Assembly (NCBI GenBank): GCA_027459665.1
Contig: DAIDHN010000010.1
Span: forward strand, 16,981-80,980
Direction: 5' to 3'
DNA from: Chthonomonadaceae bacterium
GTDB taxonomy: Bacteria; Armatimonadota; Chthonomonadetes; Chthonomonadales; Chthonomonadaceae
Length of the DNA stretch: 64,000 nt
Shown here: piece by piece, positions 10,681 to 18,296 of the stretch
How the letters are laid out: every line of letters begins with the position of its first letter
Numbering within the stretch: the first letter of the stretch is position 1
Translations under genes and position numbers: made by a program
The notes under the pieces: generated by a model
What the model was told of the DNA's origin: nothing
The model's input: only the letters and a program-made list of their open reading frames with translations
The model's database searches: none

Positions 10681-11801
10681 CCTGCTGTCACCGCGATTTG
10701 GGTGTCTGTGAGAGTGCCGCCTCCAAGCACTACCTGCCCTTCTTCTTCATTTTTGCCCCCATAGAATACAGCAGCCTGCCCGGGCGTAACTGCCCTTTGA
10801 GGAGTCTGGAATATTCCTTTGACCGTCATCGGTGCTGTATCTGGCAGCAGCTGTGCTGCTACCGCCTGCCCATTGTATCGTATTTTCGCCTTGACATTCA
10901 TGGGTGTTGACAGTACTTCAATAGCGCTCCATGTGCAGTTTTCAGCCTGGAAGCCGGGAGCCAACAGGTCTTCTTCTGAGCCAACAACCACGGTATTGAT
11001 TTCGGCAAGCAGCTGAACCACTACCATAGGTTCTCTGCTACCGCCAGGCAGTCTTTTTCGCTGGCCAATGGTATAGAGCGCCACTCCATTGTGCGTGCCA
11101 ATCACCTCACCCTTCAGGTTCACAATGTTTCCCTGCCGCAGCACATCAGGCGCGTGATCCTGCAGGAAAGAAACATACCCTTCCCGTGGTACGAAACAAA
11201 TTTCCTGCGAGTCTGGCTTGTTTGCAACAGAAAGCCCAAGTTCGGCAGCAATGCGCCGGGTTTCCTGTTTCGAAGCCAGATGTCCCAGGGGCATGAGTGT
11301 ACGACTGAGAGCATACTGAGAGAGCGTATAAAGTGCATACGATTGATCTTTAGACAGGTCGCATGCGCGCAGCAGTTCGTGTCTTCCAGAAGTCTCATTA
11401 AATCGAATGCGAGCATAATGGCCGGTAGCCAGATAATCGGCGCCCAGGTTTTCGGCATGCCGCAGCATTTCTTCAAATTTCACACTGCGATTGCACTCTA
11501 CGCATGGGTTTGGCGTGCGACCTCTTCGGTATTCTTGCACAAACTGGTCGATTACTTTTTCGGCAAAGTATTCTCTAAAGTTGAGCACATAATGTGGTAT
11601 GCCAATACGATTTGCCGCTCTGCGCGCATCCTCTACCGCACCCAGCGAGCAGCATCCTCCAGTTTTTCCCTGTTCAGAATGCTCCTGCCAAATTTGCAGC
11701 GTTATTCCTATTACTTCATAGCCCTGCTGTTTCAGCAGGGCAGCAGTAACAGCACTGTCCACTCCGCCGCTCATGGCAGCAACCACGGTTCCTTTAGTCA
11801 T
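10677..11801 (-). CDS. mnmA: tRNA-specific 2-thiouridylase MnmA
   Basis: The 374-residue protein opens with the PP-loop ATP-binding motif AMSGGVDSAV, then LQIW and the tRNA-binding core. Both catalytic cysteines are present: C100 in TPNPCVECN and C202 in SQEICFVP, which pass sulfur as a persulfide and disulfide. MnmA thiolates uridine 34 in the wobble position of tRNAs for Lys, Glu and Gln. A tRNA-Glu with the UUC anticodon, one of its expected targets, is encoded in this window at 47.3 kb. It is the first gene of the operon with cdd, DUF948, YtxH and AI-2E genes. The start has AGGA only one base upstream, a poor spacing. Confidence 0.95.
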   Translation of the reverse strand: MTKGTVVAAMSGGVDSAVTAALLKQQGYEVIGITLQIWQEHSEQGKTGGCCSLGAVEDARRAANRIGIPHYVLNFREYFAEKVIDQFVQEYRRGRTPNPCVECNRSVKFEEMLRHAENLGADYLATGHYARIRFNETSGRHELLRACDLSKDQSYALYTLSQYALSRTLMPLGHLASKQETRRIAAELGLSVANKPDSQEICFVPREGYVSFLQDHAPDVLRQGNIVNLKGEVIGTHNGVALYTIGQRKRLPGGSREPMVVVQLLAEINTVVVGSEEDLLAPGFQAENCTWSAIEVLSTPMNVKAKIRYNGQAVAAQLLPDTAPMTVKGIFQTPQRAVTPGQAAVFYGGKNEEEGQVVLGGGTLTDTQIAVTAG

Positions 11802-11872
11802 TCCTGTTTCCCGGTATGCATAGGCTTGCAGAAGCAGGTGCGCCGCTGCTGCAAACCATAAGGCCTAGTCTC

Positions 11873-11902
11873 AATATATTAACTGGTGTAAGTGTACTAC
11901 AA
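11873..11902 (-). promoter_or_regulatory. Possible sigma-70 promoter for the mnmA operon
   Basis: Read leftward, TTGTAG (-35) is separated by 18 bases from TATATT (-10), about 70 bases before the mnmA start. The match is fair rather than strong, and the call rests on position and spacing only. Confidence 0.4.
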
Positions 11903-11944
11903 TTCCTGCGCTCTGTACAGTGCGGAGGGCTGAAAACCTGAACA

Positions 11945-12027
11945 GGTAGAAAGCAGCAGCATGAATTGGTGCAGATAGTACTGCCAGTTGTAATCTAACA
12001 GAACAAAAATCAGCTGCTGTTTCTACC
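11945..12027. repeat. Long-loop inverted repeat between the fucosidase and mnmA genes
   Basis: GGTAGAAAGCAGCAGC at 11945-11960 pairs with GCTGCTGTTTCTACC at 12013-12027, with a single bulged base and a loop of about 52 bases. It lies between two leftward genes. It could form an mRNA 3' structure of the fucosidase transcript or a leader structure upstream of mnmA. No U-run follows either side, so it is not a standard terminator. Confidence 0.6.
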
Positions 12028-12052
12028 CGGTTATCTTGTGTGCTACTGTGCG

Positions 12053-14095
12053 CTATTGTGCATGACGCAGCACAAGCGAGGCGAGGTTGATGGGAGACCA
12101 GTTTTGAGGGTCGGCTGGCCTTACTGTAACAGTAAGATCGCCGGCAGCATCAATATGAAGTGTGCCGCAGTCTATAGACTGGTAGGTGTTCCATGCACCT
12201 GTGTTTACCGCCTGCGCTGTTACACTGCTGTTTGCAGCACTTACAATGAAGGCTGGTGGATTGGCTGTGCAGGAGACCCGGGCTTCTACTTTCCATGCGC
12301 CAGTCTGCGTGACAGAGGCATGCCAGACCGCGTAGCCTTTTGCGCTGTCCCAAAACCCAATATCCTGAGTTCCATTGACTTCGGTTTGCAGTCCTCCATG
12401 CAGTTCGGCCTCATTGGGGGTAAGGTTCAGAACTCCGTTTGCCTCTGTTACCGGCGGCAGGGGGGGCATGACAGGCTTTGACTGAGAAGCATTCAGACCT
12501 TCTATCTTCACCACCCATGCATAGTCGCAGGGAGGGTTTTGGGGAAGTGTGATCTCCAACCCTTCAGGCGTTCTGCGGAAGTCTACCTTGCGGGGGCTTC
12601 CCAGCAGAGTAACCTTGCGAATGTTCCCCACGATGCCTGGTGCATTGGAGGCGAGTGAGCGAATGAGCAGTTTGCGGTCTGCCGGCCAGCCGAAAGTTGC
12701 CGCATACAAAGTATTGCCTTTTGTGGTGAATCGAAAGTCTTTGTGTGTAAGCGTATCATTGCCGCTGTCGTTGCCGGGAAGCCCTGAGCCTTCTCCGTAA
12801 ATTCCCCATGGCCTGGTATCGTGAATAGCTTCACTATTCACCTGCATCCAGTCTGTAAAGCCTTGCAGAAAGAGGAACTCATCCGGGTCGGGCGATCCAT
12901 CTCCCTTGAGCGGGATATTGAGCATAAGGTTGCCGTTTTTGCTTACTATATCCAGCAGCATTCTGGCTACCTGAAAGGGTGTTTTGTATCGATGATTTTC
13001 GTACAGCGAAAGCTGGTAGTGCCAGTTGCCAATGCAGGTATCTGTCTGCCACGGCAGAGCTTCAATGCCCTGCGTACGACCCCGTTCATGGTCTTCAACC
13101 ATCGACATTCTCTGCTGGTCGTTCAGCCCTTTTCCATTGAGCACCACATTTACCCTGCCATCGCGCTTTACGCTCTGGTTATAGTAGTATGCTGCAATTT
13201 TGAGACCTATATCGCTTACGGGGTAAAAGGGGAGTACAGTATCATCGAAATAGAGCACATCAGGGTGATATTTGTCTATTAGGTCAACGACCCTGTTGTA
13301 GAATTTTGTGAGGTATGCCTGATCAGGCTTTACGCAGTGAGGGTCTGTAAATTCCCATGAAAAAGCGCCAGGTTTGTGGTTTTGCGCATACAGCTGCACA
13401 TTTGGGTTGAGGCCCTGCCACCACAACCCGCTGCCGTTGGCTTCGGTCATTACCCCATCGTATGGAATGCCCTTGTACGGCCCTTTTGTGTCTGCACCCT
13501 GTGCCACCTCAAACCAGTTCCAGGCATGTGAGGCATGAACAGAAACCCCGAATTTTAGCCCTGCGTCTCTTGCTGCTTTTGCCCATGTTCCTACAATATT
13601 TTTCATGGGGCCAATTTTTGTAGAGTTCCAGGGCTGGTAGTCGCTGTCCCAGCAGTCAAAATTATCGTGATGATTTGCCAGTGCAAAAAAGTACCTCGCC
13701 CCCGCTGCCTTGTAGAGAGAAATCAGTTTTTCAGGTTCCCATGCATCTGTTTTCCAGATATGGTCAATGTCTTTGAAGCCGAATTTAGAGGGGTGCCCAT
13801 AATGCTTCACATGGTATTCATACTGCTCGCTGCCTTCCTGATACATACCTCTTGCGTACCAGTCACCCTGCTCTGGAACGCACTGTGCACTCCAGTGTGC
13901 CCAGATGCCGAACTTTGCGTTTCTAAACCACTCGGGGCACTTATAGTTTTGCAGAGAATCCCAGTTAGGCTGAAATGGTCCATCCATGTCGGGGCGTTTT
14001 GCGGCTGAGGCAGTCTGTGCTGCTGTGGGAAGCAGGGTGAAGCCTGCTGCAGCTGCAGCACTTTTGCGCAAAAATTTTCTACGTGAAAGCAACAT
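12053..14095 (-). CDS. Tat-exported GH29 alpha-L-fucosidase with C-terminal carbohydrate-binding-like domain
   Basis: The 680-residue protein starts with a twin-arginine signal (SRRKFLRKSAAAAAGFTLL), so it is exported folded. The GH29 catalytic barrel follows, with FGIWAHWSAQCVPEQGDWYARGMY and the nucleophile region DVLYFDD. After residue 540 comes a separate beta-rich region beginning near HGGLQTEVNGTQDIGFWD that resembles a carbohydrate-binding or galactose-binding fold. GH29 enzymes release L-fucose from glycans with net retention. The start has TTAGGAG about eight bases upstream. A second, cytoplasmic-looking GH29 enzyme is encoded at 33.3 kb, so fucose removal is probably split between compartments. 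Confidence 0.88.
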   Translation of the reverse strand: MLLSRRKFLRKSAAAAAGFTLLPTAAQTASAAKRPDMDGPFQPNWDSLQNYKCPEWFRNAKFGIWAHWSAQCVPEQGDWYARGMYQEGSEQYEYHVKHYGHPSKFGFKDIDHIWKTDAWEPEKLISLYKAAGARYFFALANHHDNFDCWDSDYQPWNSTKIGPMKNIVGTWAKAARDAGLKFGVSVHASHAWNWFEVAQGADTKGPYKGIPYDGVMTEANGSGLWWQGLNPNVQLYAQNHKPGAFSWEFTDPHCVKPDQAYLTKFYNRVVDLIDKYHPDVLYFDDTVLPFYPVSDIGLKIAAYYYNQSVKRDGRVNVVLNGKGLNDQQRMSMVEDHERGRTQGIEALPWQTDTCIGNWHYQLSLYENHRYKTPFQVARMLLDIVSKNGNLMLNIPLKGDGSPDPDEFLFLQGFTDWMQVNSEAIHDTRPWGIYGEGSGLPGNDSGNDTLTHKDFRFTTKGNTLYAATFGWPADRKLLIRSLASNAPGIVGNIRKVTLLGSPRKVDFRRTPEGLEITLPQNPPCDYAWVVKIEGLNASQSKPVMPPLPPVTEANGVLNLTPNEAELHGGLQTEVNGTQDIGFWDSAKGYAVWHASVTQTGAWKVEARVSCTANPPAFIVSAANSSVTAQAVNTGAWNTYQSIDCGTLHIDAAGDLTVTVRPADPQNWSPINLASLVLRHAQ

Positions 14096-14338
14096 GACAT
14101 ACTCCTAAATCTAGTTCTATATGAACGGCAACCTGTAATAGAGAAAAATTCAATGGGCATGCAGAGTATTCCTGCCTAAGATTGCGCTAAGTTAATTTGA
14201 GATACCGTTTCTTGGTGTAGTAACGGCTTTTTTGTATGCTCTACGAATATGTTAAGGTTTGCGAACCAACTGTATGTGTATAACAGATGACAGAGATGCT
14301 ATTTATGTCATAATTTGGGGTGTTGGAAAGGTGGAGAG

Positions 14339-15697
14339 ATGAGCATATTCAATGGCAGCCGCCTGCCTTTGCACACGTTCAAACTAGATGTAGAGCGAAT
14401 GCGAAAAGGGTGGTACTCAGATAAGTATTTTTACAACACTGTAGAAGTGCTGCGAACCCTGGCAAACAGAGGGTATCGGTACAGTAATCAGCATGTGCAG
14501 AAAGACGGCAGCTTAGCAGGAATATCTATTGGTGATATCGAAGTAGAGATGCAGTGGTTTACGCGCCGCAAGCCTTATTCTGTTGTTGCTGGGGTAGACA
14601 AGGCGCTGGCTATACTGCAGACATGCACCGGCTTTTATCGTGAAGACGGGCTGTGGGAAGATACCTACAGCAACTTTGAGGTAGAGGCAGTGCATGACGG
14701 GGTTATTGTGAACTATGATTCTGACCCGATGCATGTGCAGCCTGTATTGAGAGTGCGCGGCTGCTATCGAGATTTCGCCATGCTCGAAACCCCTACCCTG
14801 GGAGCGCTTACACGGGGTACGCGAATAGCTACCAATGTTTATAAGGTAATGGAAGCAGCACAGGGCAAAGACGTGCTTTATTTTCCTGCTCGATTTGATG
14901 CACATGAATTGCAGGCCGCCGATGGATATGCCTACCATATAGCAGTGCAGGCTTACAATCAGCGCAGGGGGCGCAAAGCCGGCACCCATGTTTCTACCGA
15001 CGAACAGGGAGACTGGTGGGGCGGCGCAGGCGGCGGAACAGTGGCGCATGCAGCCATAGCCTGTTTTCTGGGTGATACCGCAGAGACCATGATGTGCTTT
15101 GCCGATGTGCTGCCCCCGGCAGTGCCCCGCATTGCACTGGTGGATTTTCATAACGACTGTATTGCAGACACCCTTCAAACCATGCGGCGCATGTTTGACC
15201 GCTACCGGCAGCTGCTGGAAGACGGACAGGAAGCGGAAGCTATGCGCTACAAACTCTATGGTGTACGGCCTGATACCGGCGGGTTGATGCGGGATGTGAG
15301 TTTGGAGCCATTGGGAGACCCCCGCCTTGACAATGGAGTGAACCCCAGACTCTGTTTTCGTTTGAGAGCAGCTATGGATGACGCCTGGAAAAACTGGGGG
15401 CTGCCGCTGGCATGGCAGGAGCACGCCGAGAACTGGTGCCGCGGCGTTAAGCTGGTGGTAACAGGTGGATTTACTCCCGAACGCATACGCAGTTTTGAAC
15501 AGATGGGGGTGCCTGTAGATGTATACGGAGTGGGCTCTGCTCTGCTCTCGAACTGTTCTGAGCATGGCACTGCCAACGATTTTACTGCCGATATAGTTCG
15601 TGTCAAGATAGACGGAGAATGGGTTTCTATGTCGAAGGTTGGGCGTACTGCCTGCGATAACCCTGATTTACAGCCTGCCGAGAGACTGATGGAATAG
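14339..15697 (+). CDS. pncB: Nicotinate phosphoribosyltransferase
   Basis: The 452-residue product belongs to the nicotinate/quinolinate phosphoribosyltransferase class. The C-terminal segment VVTGGFTPERIRSFEQMGVPVDVYGVGSALL matches the phosphate-binding end of the family's barrel. GDWWGGAGGGTVAHA and FHNDCIADT occupy the central substrate region. The enzyme joins nicotinate to PRPP to give nicotinate mononucleotide in NAD salvage. ATG 14339 follows AAAGGTGGAGAG; an in-frame TTG at 14315 is a less likely start. It lies 17 bases from the next gene and probably forms an operon with it and comB. The window's nnrE/D gene also serves nicotinamide nucleotide upkeep but is 40 kb away. Confidence 0.85.
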   Translation: MSIFNGSRLPLHTFKLDVERMRKGWYSDKYFYNTVEVLRTLANRGYRYSNQHVQKDGSLAGISIGDIEVEMQWFTRRKPYSVVAGVDKALAILQTCTGFYREDGLWEDTYSNFEVEAVHDGVIVNYDSDPMHVQPVLRVRGCYRDFAMLETPTLGALTRGTRIATNVYKVMEAAQGKDVLYFPARFDAHELQAADGYAYHIAVQAYNQRRGRKAGTHVSTDEQGDWWGGAGGGTVAHAAIACFLGDTAETMMCFADVLPPAVPRIALVDFHNDCIADTLQTMRRMFDRYRQLLEDGQEAEAMRYKLYGVRPDTGGLMRDVSLEPLGDPRLDNGVNPRLCFRLRAAMDDAWKNWGLPLAWQEHAENWCRGVKLVVTGGFTPERIRSFEQMGVPVDVYGVGSALLSNCSEHGTANDFTADIVRVKIDGEWVSMSKVGRTACDNPDLQPAERLME

Positions 15698-15714
15698 TTA
15701 AGGAGCATAGAGCG

Positions 15715-16365
15715 ATGATACAAGTGAGCAGCGAAACACTGCAGAATGTGAAGCATAGCTGGCGTTTGGCAAAACCATTTATCACTCCTGTGAAGAGTGT
15801 TCAGCGCGATGGAGTACATTATAGGCTGTGGGTTTCCTCTTACAAACTTCCTGCACTCATCACCCTGCCTCCACGCCCTGTCAGGCTGGCGGCTGTGGCG
15901 CCTGTGGCTCCTGATTTGAAAATGGTATTTGGCGCAGCTAAACTGGTGCGCGATTTGGGGGCAGACAGAGTGCAGTATGAAGCCATGTTGGCATCTCCTC
16001 TTTTGCCGGGGGCGGCATTTGCAGGCACAGGTGCGCGCTACAAGTTTGCGAAAACCATGTTGGCGGTGATACTGGATGAGTACAAACAGCTGGTGCCGTC
16101 TGCCATGGGGCGTTCGCTGAGAAAATGCGCCGAGCTTGCACGCCAGTCTGATTGTACCGGTTTGATTGTGCCTGACTTTACTGCAAACCTGATTGTTCAG
16201 CCCAACTGGTTAACTGAACAGCAGCGTAAAGAAACCGCTGAGCAGACAGCGCTGCTCACGCTGGAGGCGCTGAAAGGCTGCAAGGGCTTGATTGAACAGG
16301 TGGAACTGTGGTGCTGGGAACCAGAAAACGCCTTTGCATGGCAGCGTGAGCTGGAACGCATATAA
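15715..16365 (+). CDS. Conserved-looking protein of unknown function between pncB and comB
   Basis: The 216-residue protein has no signal peptide or membrane segment and no motif I can assign. It is rich in Leu, Ala and Val and contains short conserved-looking stretches such as GLIVPDFTANLIVQPNWLTEQQ, split by polar loops, and an acidic C-terminus with WCWEPENAFAW. AAGGAG lies ten bases before the ATG. Its stop codon overlaps the comB start by one base (TAATG), which indicates coupled translation and a shared task. Since it is flanked by an NAD-salvage enzyme and a ComB homologue, a role in nucleotide or phosphoester metabolism is a guess only. Confidence 0.75.
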   Translation: MIQVSSETLQNVKHSWRLAKPFITPVKSVQRDGVHYRLWVSSYKLPALITLPPRPVRLAAVAPVAPDLKMVFGAAKLVRDLGADRVQYEAMLASPLLPGAAFAGTGARYKFAKTMLAVILDEYKQLVPSAMGRSLRKCAELARQSDCTGLIVPDFTANLIVQPNWLTEQQRKETAEQTALLTLEALKGCKGLIEQVELWCWEPENAFAWQRELERI

Positions 16366-17123
16366 TGCACAACACGGCACTTCGGGTGGCATTTCTACCC
16401 GAACAGGTGATAAATGCAGGCAATTCAGTGTGTATTGTGCTGGATGTACTGCGTGCCACAACCTGCATGGCAGTACTTTTTTCACGCAGGTGCCCGCGTA
16501 TTTACGCATCTGATTCTCATGAAAAAGCACGCGCCTTTGCTCGGCCAAGGGGGTTTGCTCTTTGCGGTGAGGTGGGAGGATTGCGCGTAGAAGGATTTGA
16601 TTTTGGTAATTCTCCCGTAGAATTCACCAGCAATGACTTTTTAGGAAAACCTGTAACACTTTCCACCACAAACGGCACCAAAGCGATTGCCCGTATATCT
16701 GAGGCACCCTGCGTGCTAGCGGGAGCGGCTGTAAATATGCAGGCGGCAGCAACTGCGGCATGGATGGCTGCCCAGGAAACCGACAGGGATATTACCCTGG
16801 TGTGCAGTGGTACAGATGAATACTTTACACTGGAAGATGCAGTGGTGGCAGGTATGTATGTAGAGCGTTTGCAGAGTTTTTCGTCGGTACAGCAGCCAGT
16901 TACCATCACCGATTCGGCACTTGCTGCCATGCGTCTTGCCGCATCACCCAGTGGTTTGCTGCGCAATATAATGGAGGGGTATCATGCCCAAAAGCTATGT
17001 GATTTGGGTTTTGGTGCTGATGTGGAGTACTGTGCGCAGGTTGACATTCTACATAATGCACCCGTGCTTGTAACAGAGCGATATGCCGACCAGGTAGAAG
17101 CGCCTCTGCTGCTTGCCGTATAG
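16365..17123 (+). CDS. comB: ComB-like 2-phosphosulfolactate phosphatase
   Basis: This 252-residue protein shows the ComB pattern in order: LDVLRATTCMAV near residue 28, CGEVGGLRVEGFDFGNSP near 68-85, and TLSTTNGTKAIA near 103. In methanogens ComB removes phosphate from 2-phosphosulfolactate during coenzyme M synthesis with Mg2+. Many bacteria that make no coenzyme M carry homologues, and no ComA, ComC or other pathway gene is seen in the window, so the actual substrate here is uncertain. It is coupled to the upstream unknown gene by a one-base overlap and ends two bases from the convergent permease gene. Confidence 0.8.
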   Translation: MHNTALRVAFLPEQVINAGNSVCIVLDVLRATTCMAVLFSRRCPRIYASDSHEKARAFARPRGFALCGEVGGLRVEGFDFGNSPVEFTSNDFLGKPVTLSTTNGTKAIARISEAPCVLAGAAVNMQAAATAAWMAAQETDRDITLVCSGTDEYFTLEDAVVAGMYVERLQSFSSVQQPVTITDSALAAMRLAASPSGLLRNIMEGYHAQKLCDLGFGADVEYCAQVDILHNAPVLVTERYADQVEAPLLLAV

Positions 17124-17125
17124 CA

Positions 17126-18127
17126 TTATATTGTTTTGTAATTTCTTCTTCCCGGGCCAAACCGGTCATACAATACAGCAAGAATAATTACCGTGCCAAT
17201 AATCATCTCTTGCAGCTCAGGGCCGTATCCTTTCAATTCGCAGCCATTGCGTATGGTGAAAATAAGCAGCGCTCCAATCAGCGCACCCGGAATGCCTCCC
17301 TGCCCTCCAAACAGTGAAGTGCCGCCCAGTACAGTGGCGGCAATAGAATCGAGTTCATAGCCAATCCCGGCATCCTTTGAGGCCACCCCGGCTCTGGCGA
17401 CGCTGACAATGGCTGCTACCCCTGCCATGAGGCCAGACAGCATGAATATAAGAACCGTGAGATTTTTCACCTTGATGCCTGAAAGCCGCGTAGCTTCGGG
17501 ATTGCTGCCCATTGCATACAGCGATCTTCCCACCACTGTTCTGGAGAGAAATATGTGTACAACAATGGCAGCTACTGCAAGCACCAGTACTGCATAGGGA
17601 ATGCCGTCTCGCGTTGCGCTGCCAAAAAGTTCTCCATATCCAAATACAGATAACCTGGCTGGAGCTTGTATGTCTACAGAATGAGACAGCACGCCAGCCG
17701 CTCCATGTACTATGCTGAGTGCACCCAGGGTTACTATGAAAGAGGGGATGCCTCCCCATGCTGTTACCAGCCCGTTCAGCAGGCCGCACCCTGCCCCTGC
17801 CAAACATGAAAGCAGTATGAGCAGCGGGATAGGAAGAGGGTGGTGTATCGCTGCCAGTGAGATGACAATGCCGCAGAAGGCCATGATAGCGCCAACAGAA
17901 AGATCGATGTTTGCGGTGATGATGACAATAGTTTGACCGCAAGCCAGTATGGCTACCACGGCAGCCTGTATTGCAATTTGTTTCAGATTGTCTCTTGTAG
18001 CAAAGTGTGGGGCTACTCTCCAAAGCACAAGATCGAGCAGAAGAAGGAAAGACAGAGGCGCTATGATTCCTGAAAATTTCGATAAGAGGTATTTTAGGGA
18101 AATGCGGCTGGGATTGGCAGAGATCAA
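17126..18127 (-). CDS. Sugar-type ABC transporter permease (RbsC-like), orphan
   Basis: The protein of about 333 residues is a BPD_transp_2 permease with roughly ten membrane helices. It has the RbsC/XylH-type segments ACGQTIVIITANIDLSVGAIMAF and GGIPSFIVTLGALSIVHG, and the C-terminal VLGGTSLFGGQGGIPGALIGALL. These form the channel of importers for ribose, xylose and similar sugars. The start is taken as TTG at 18127, because AGGAG lies exactly six bases upstream and a near-consensus promoter sits 29 bases further up; the open frame to 18262 crosses that promoter. No ATPase or binding-protein gene is nearby, so its partners must be encoded elsewhere. Confidence 0.88.
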   Translation of the reverse strand: MISANPSRISLKYLLSKFSGIIAPLSFLLLLDLVLWRVAPHFATRDNLKQIAIQAAVVAILACGQTIVIITANIDLSVGAIMAFCGIVISLAAIHHPLPIPLLILLSCLAGAGCGLLNGLVTAWGGIPSFIVTLGALSIVHGAAGVLSHSVDIQAPARLSVFGYGELFGSATRDGIPYAVLVLAVAAIVVHIFLSRTVVGRSLYAMGSNPEATRLSGIKVKNLTVLIFMLSGLMAGVAAIVSVARAGVASKDAGIGYELDSIAATVLGGTSLFGGQGGIPGALIGALLIFTIRNGCELKGYGPELQEMIIGTVIILAVLYDRFGPGRRNYKTI

Positions 18128-18155
18128 ATTAAGCTCCTGACTTGTTATATTTCTA

Positions 18156-18184
18156 ATTATACAGAGGGATGCCTCGGAAGTCAA
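18156..18184 (-). promoter_or_regulatory. Near-consensus sigma-70 promoter of the orphan permease
   Basis: Read leftward, TTGACT (-35, 18184-18179) and TATAAT (-10, 18161-18156) are separated by exactly 17 bases. The expected start point leaves a short leader ending in AGGAG and the TTG start codon. It is among the two best promoter matches seen in the window. Confidence 0.8.
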
Positions 18185-18296
18185 TTGGAAAAGAGAGTAA
18201 TTCTGCAGCAATGGGCAGGTAAATGCTGCTTCGAAGAGGAAATGGTAGCAGAAATGCAGCAACTATGTACATTCGTTCATCAACAGGAGCCTGCGA

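Noticed and set aside
14513..15565. 350-residue antisense frame over pncB
   Set aside because: Opposite-strand shadow of a gene with clear phosphoribosyltransferase motifs.
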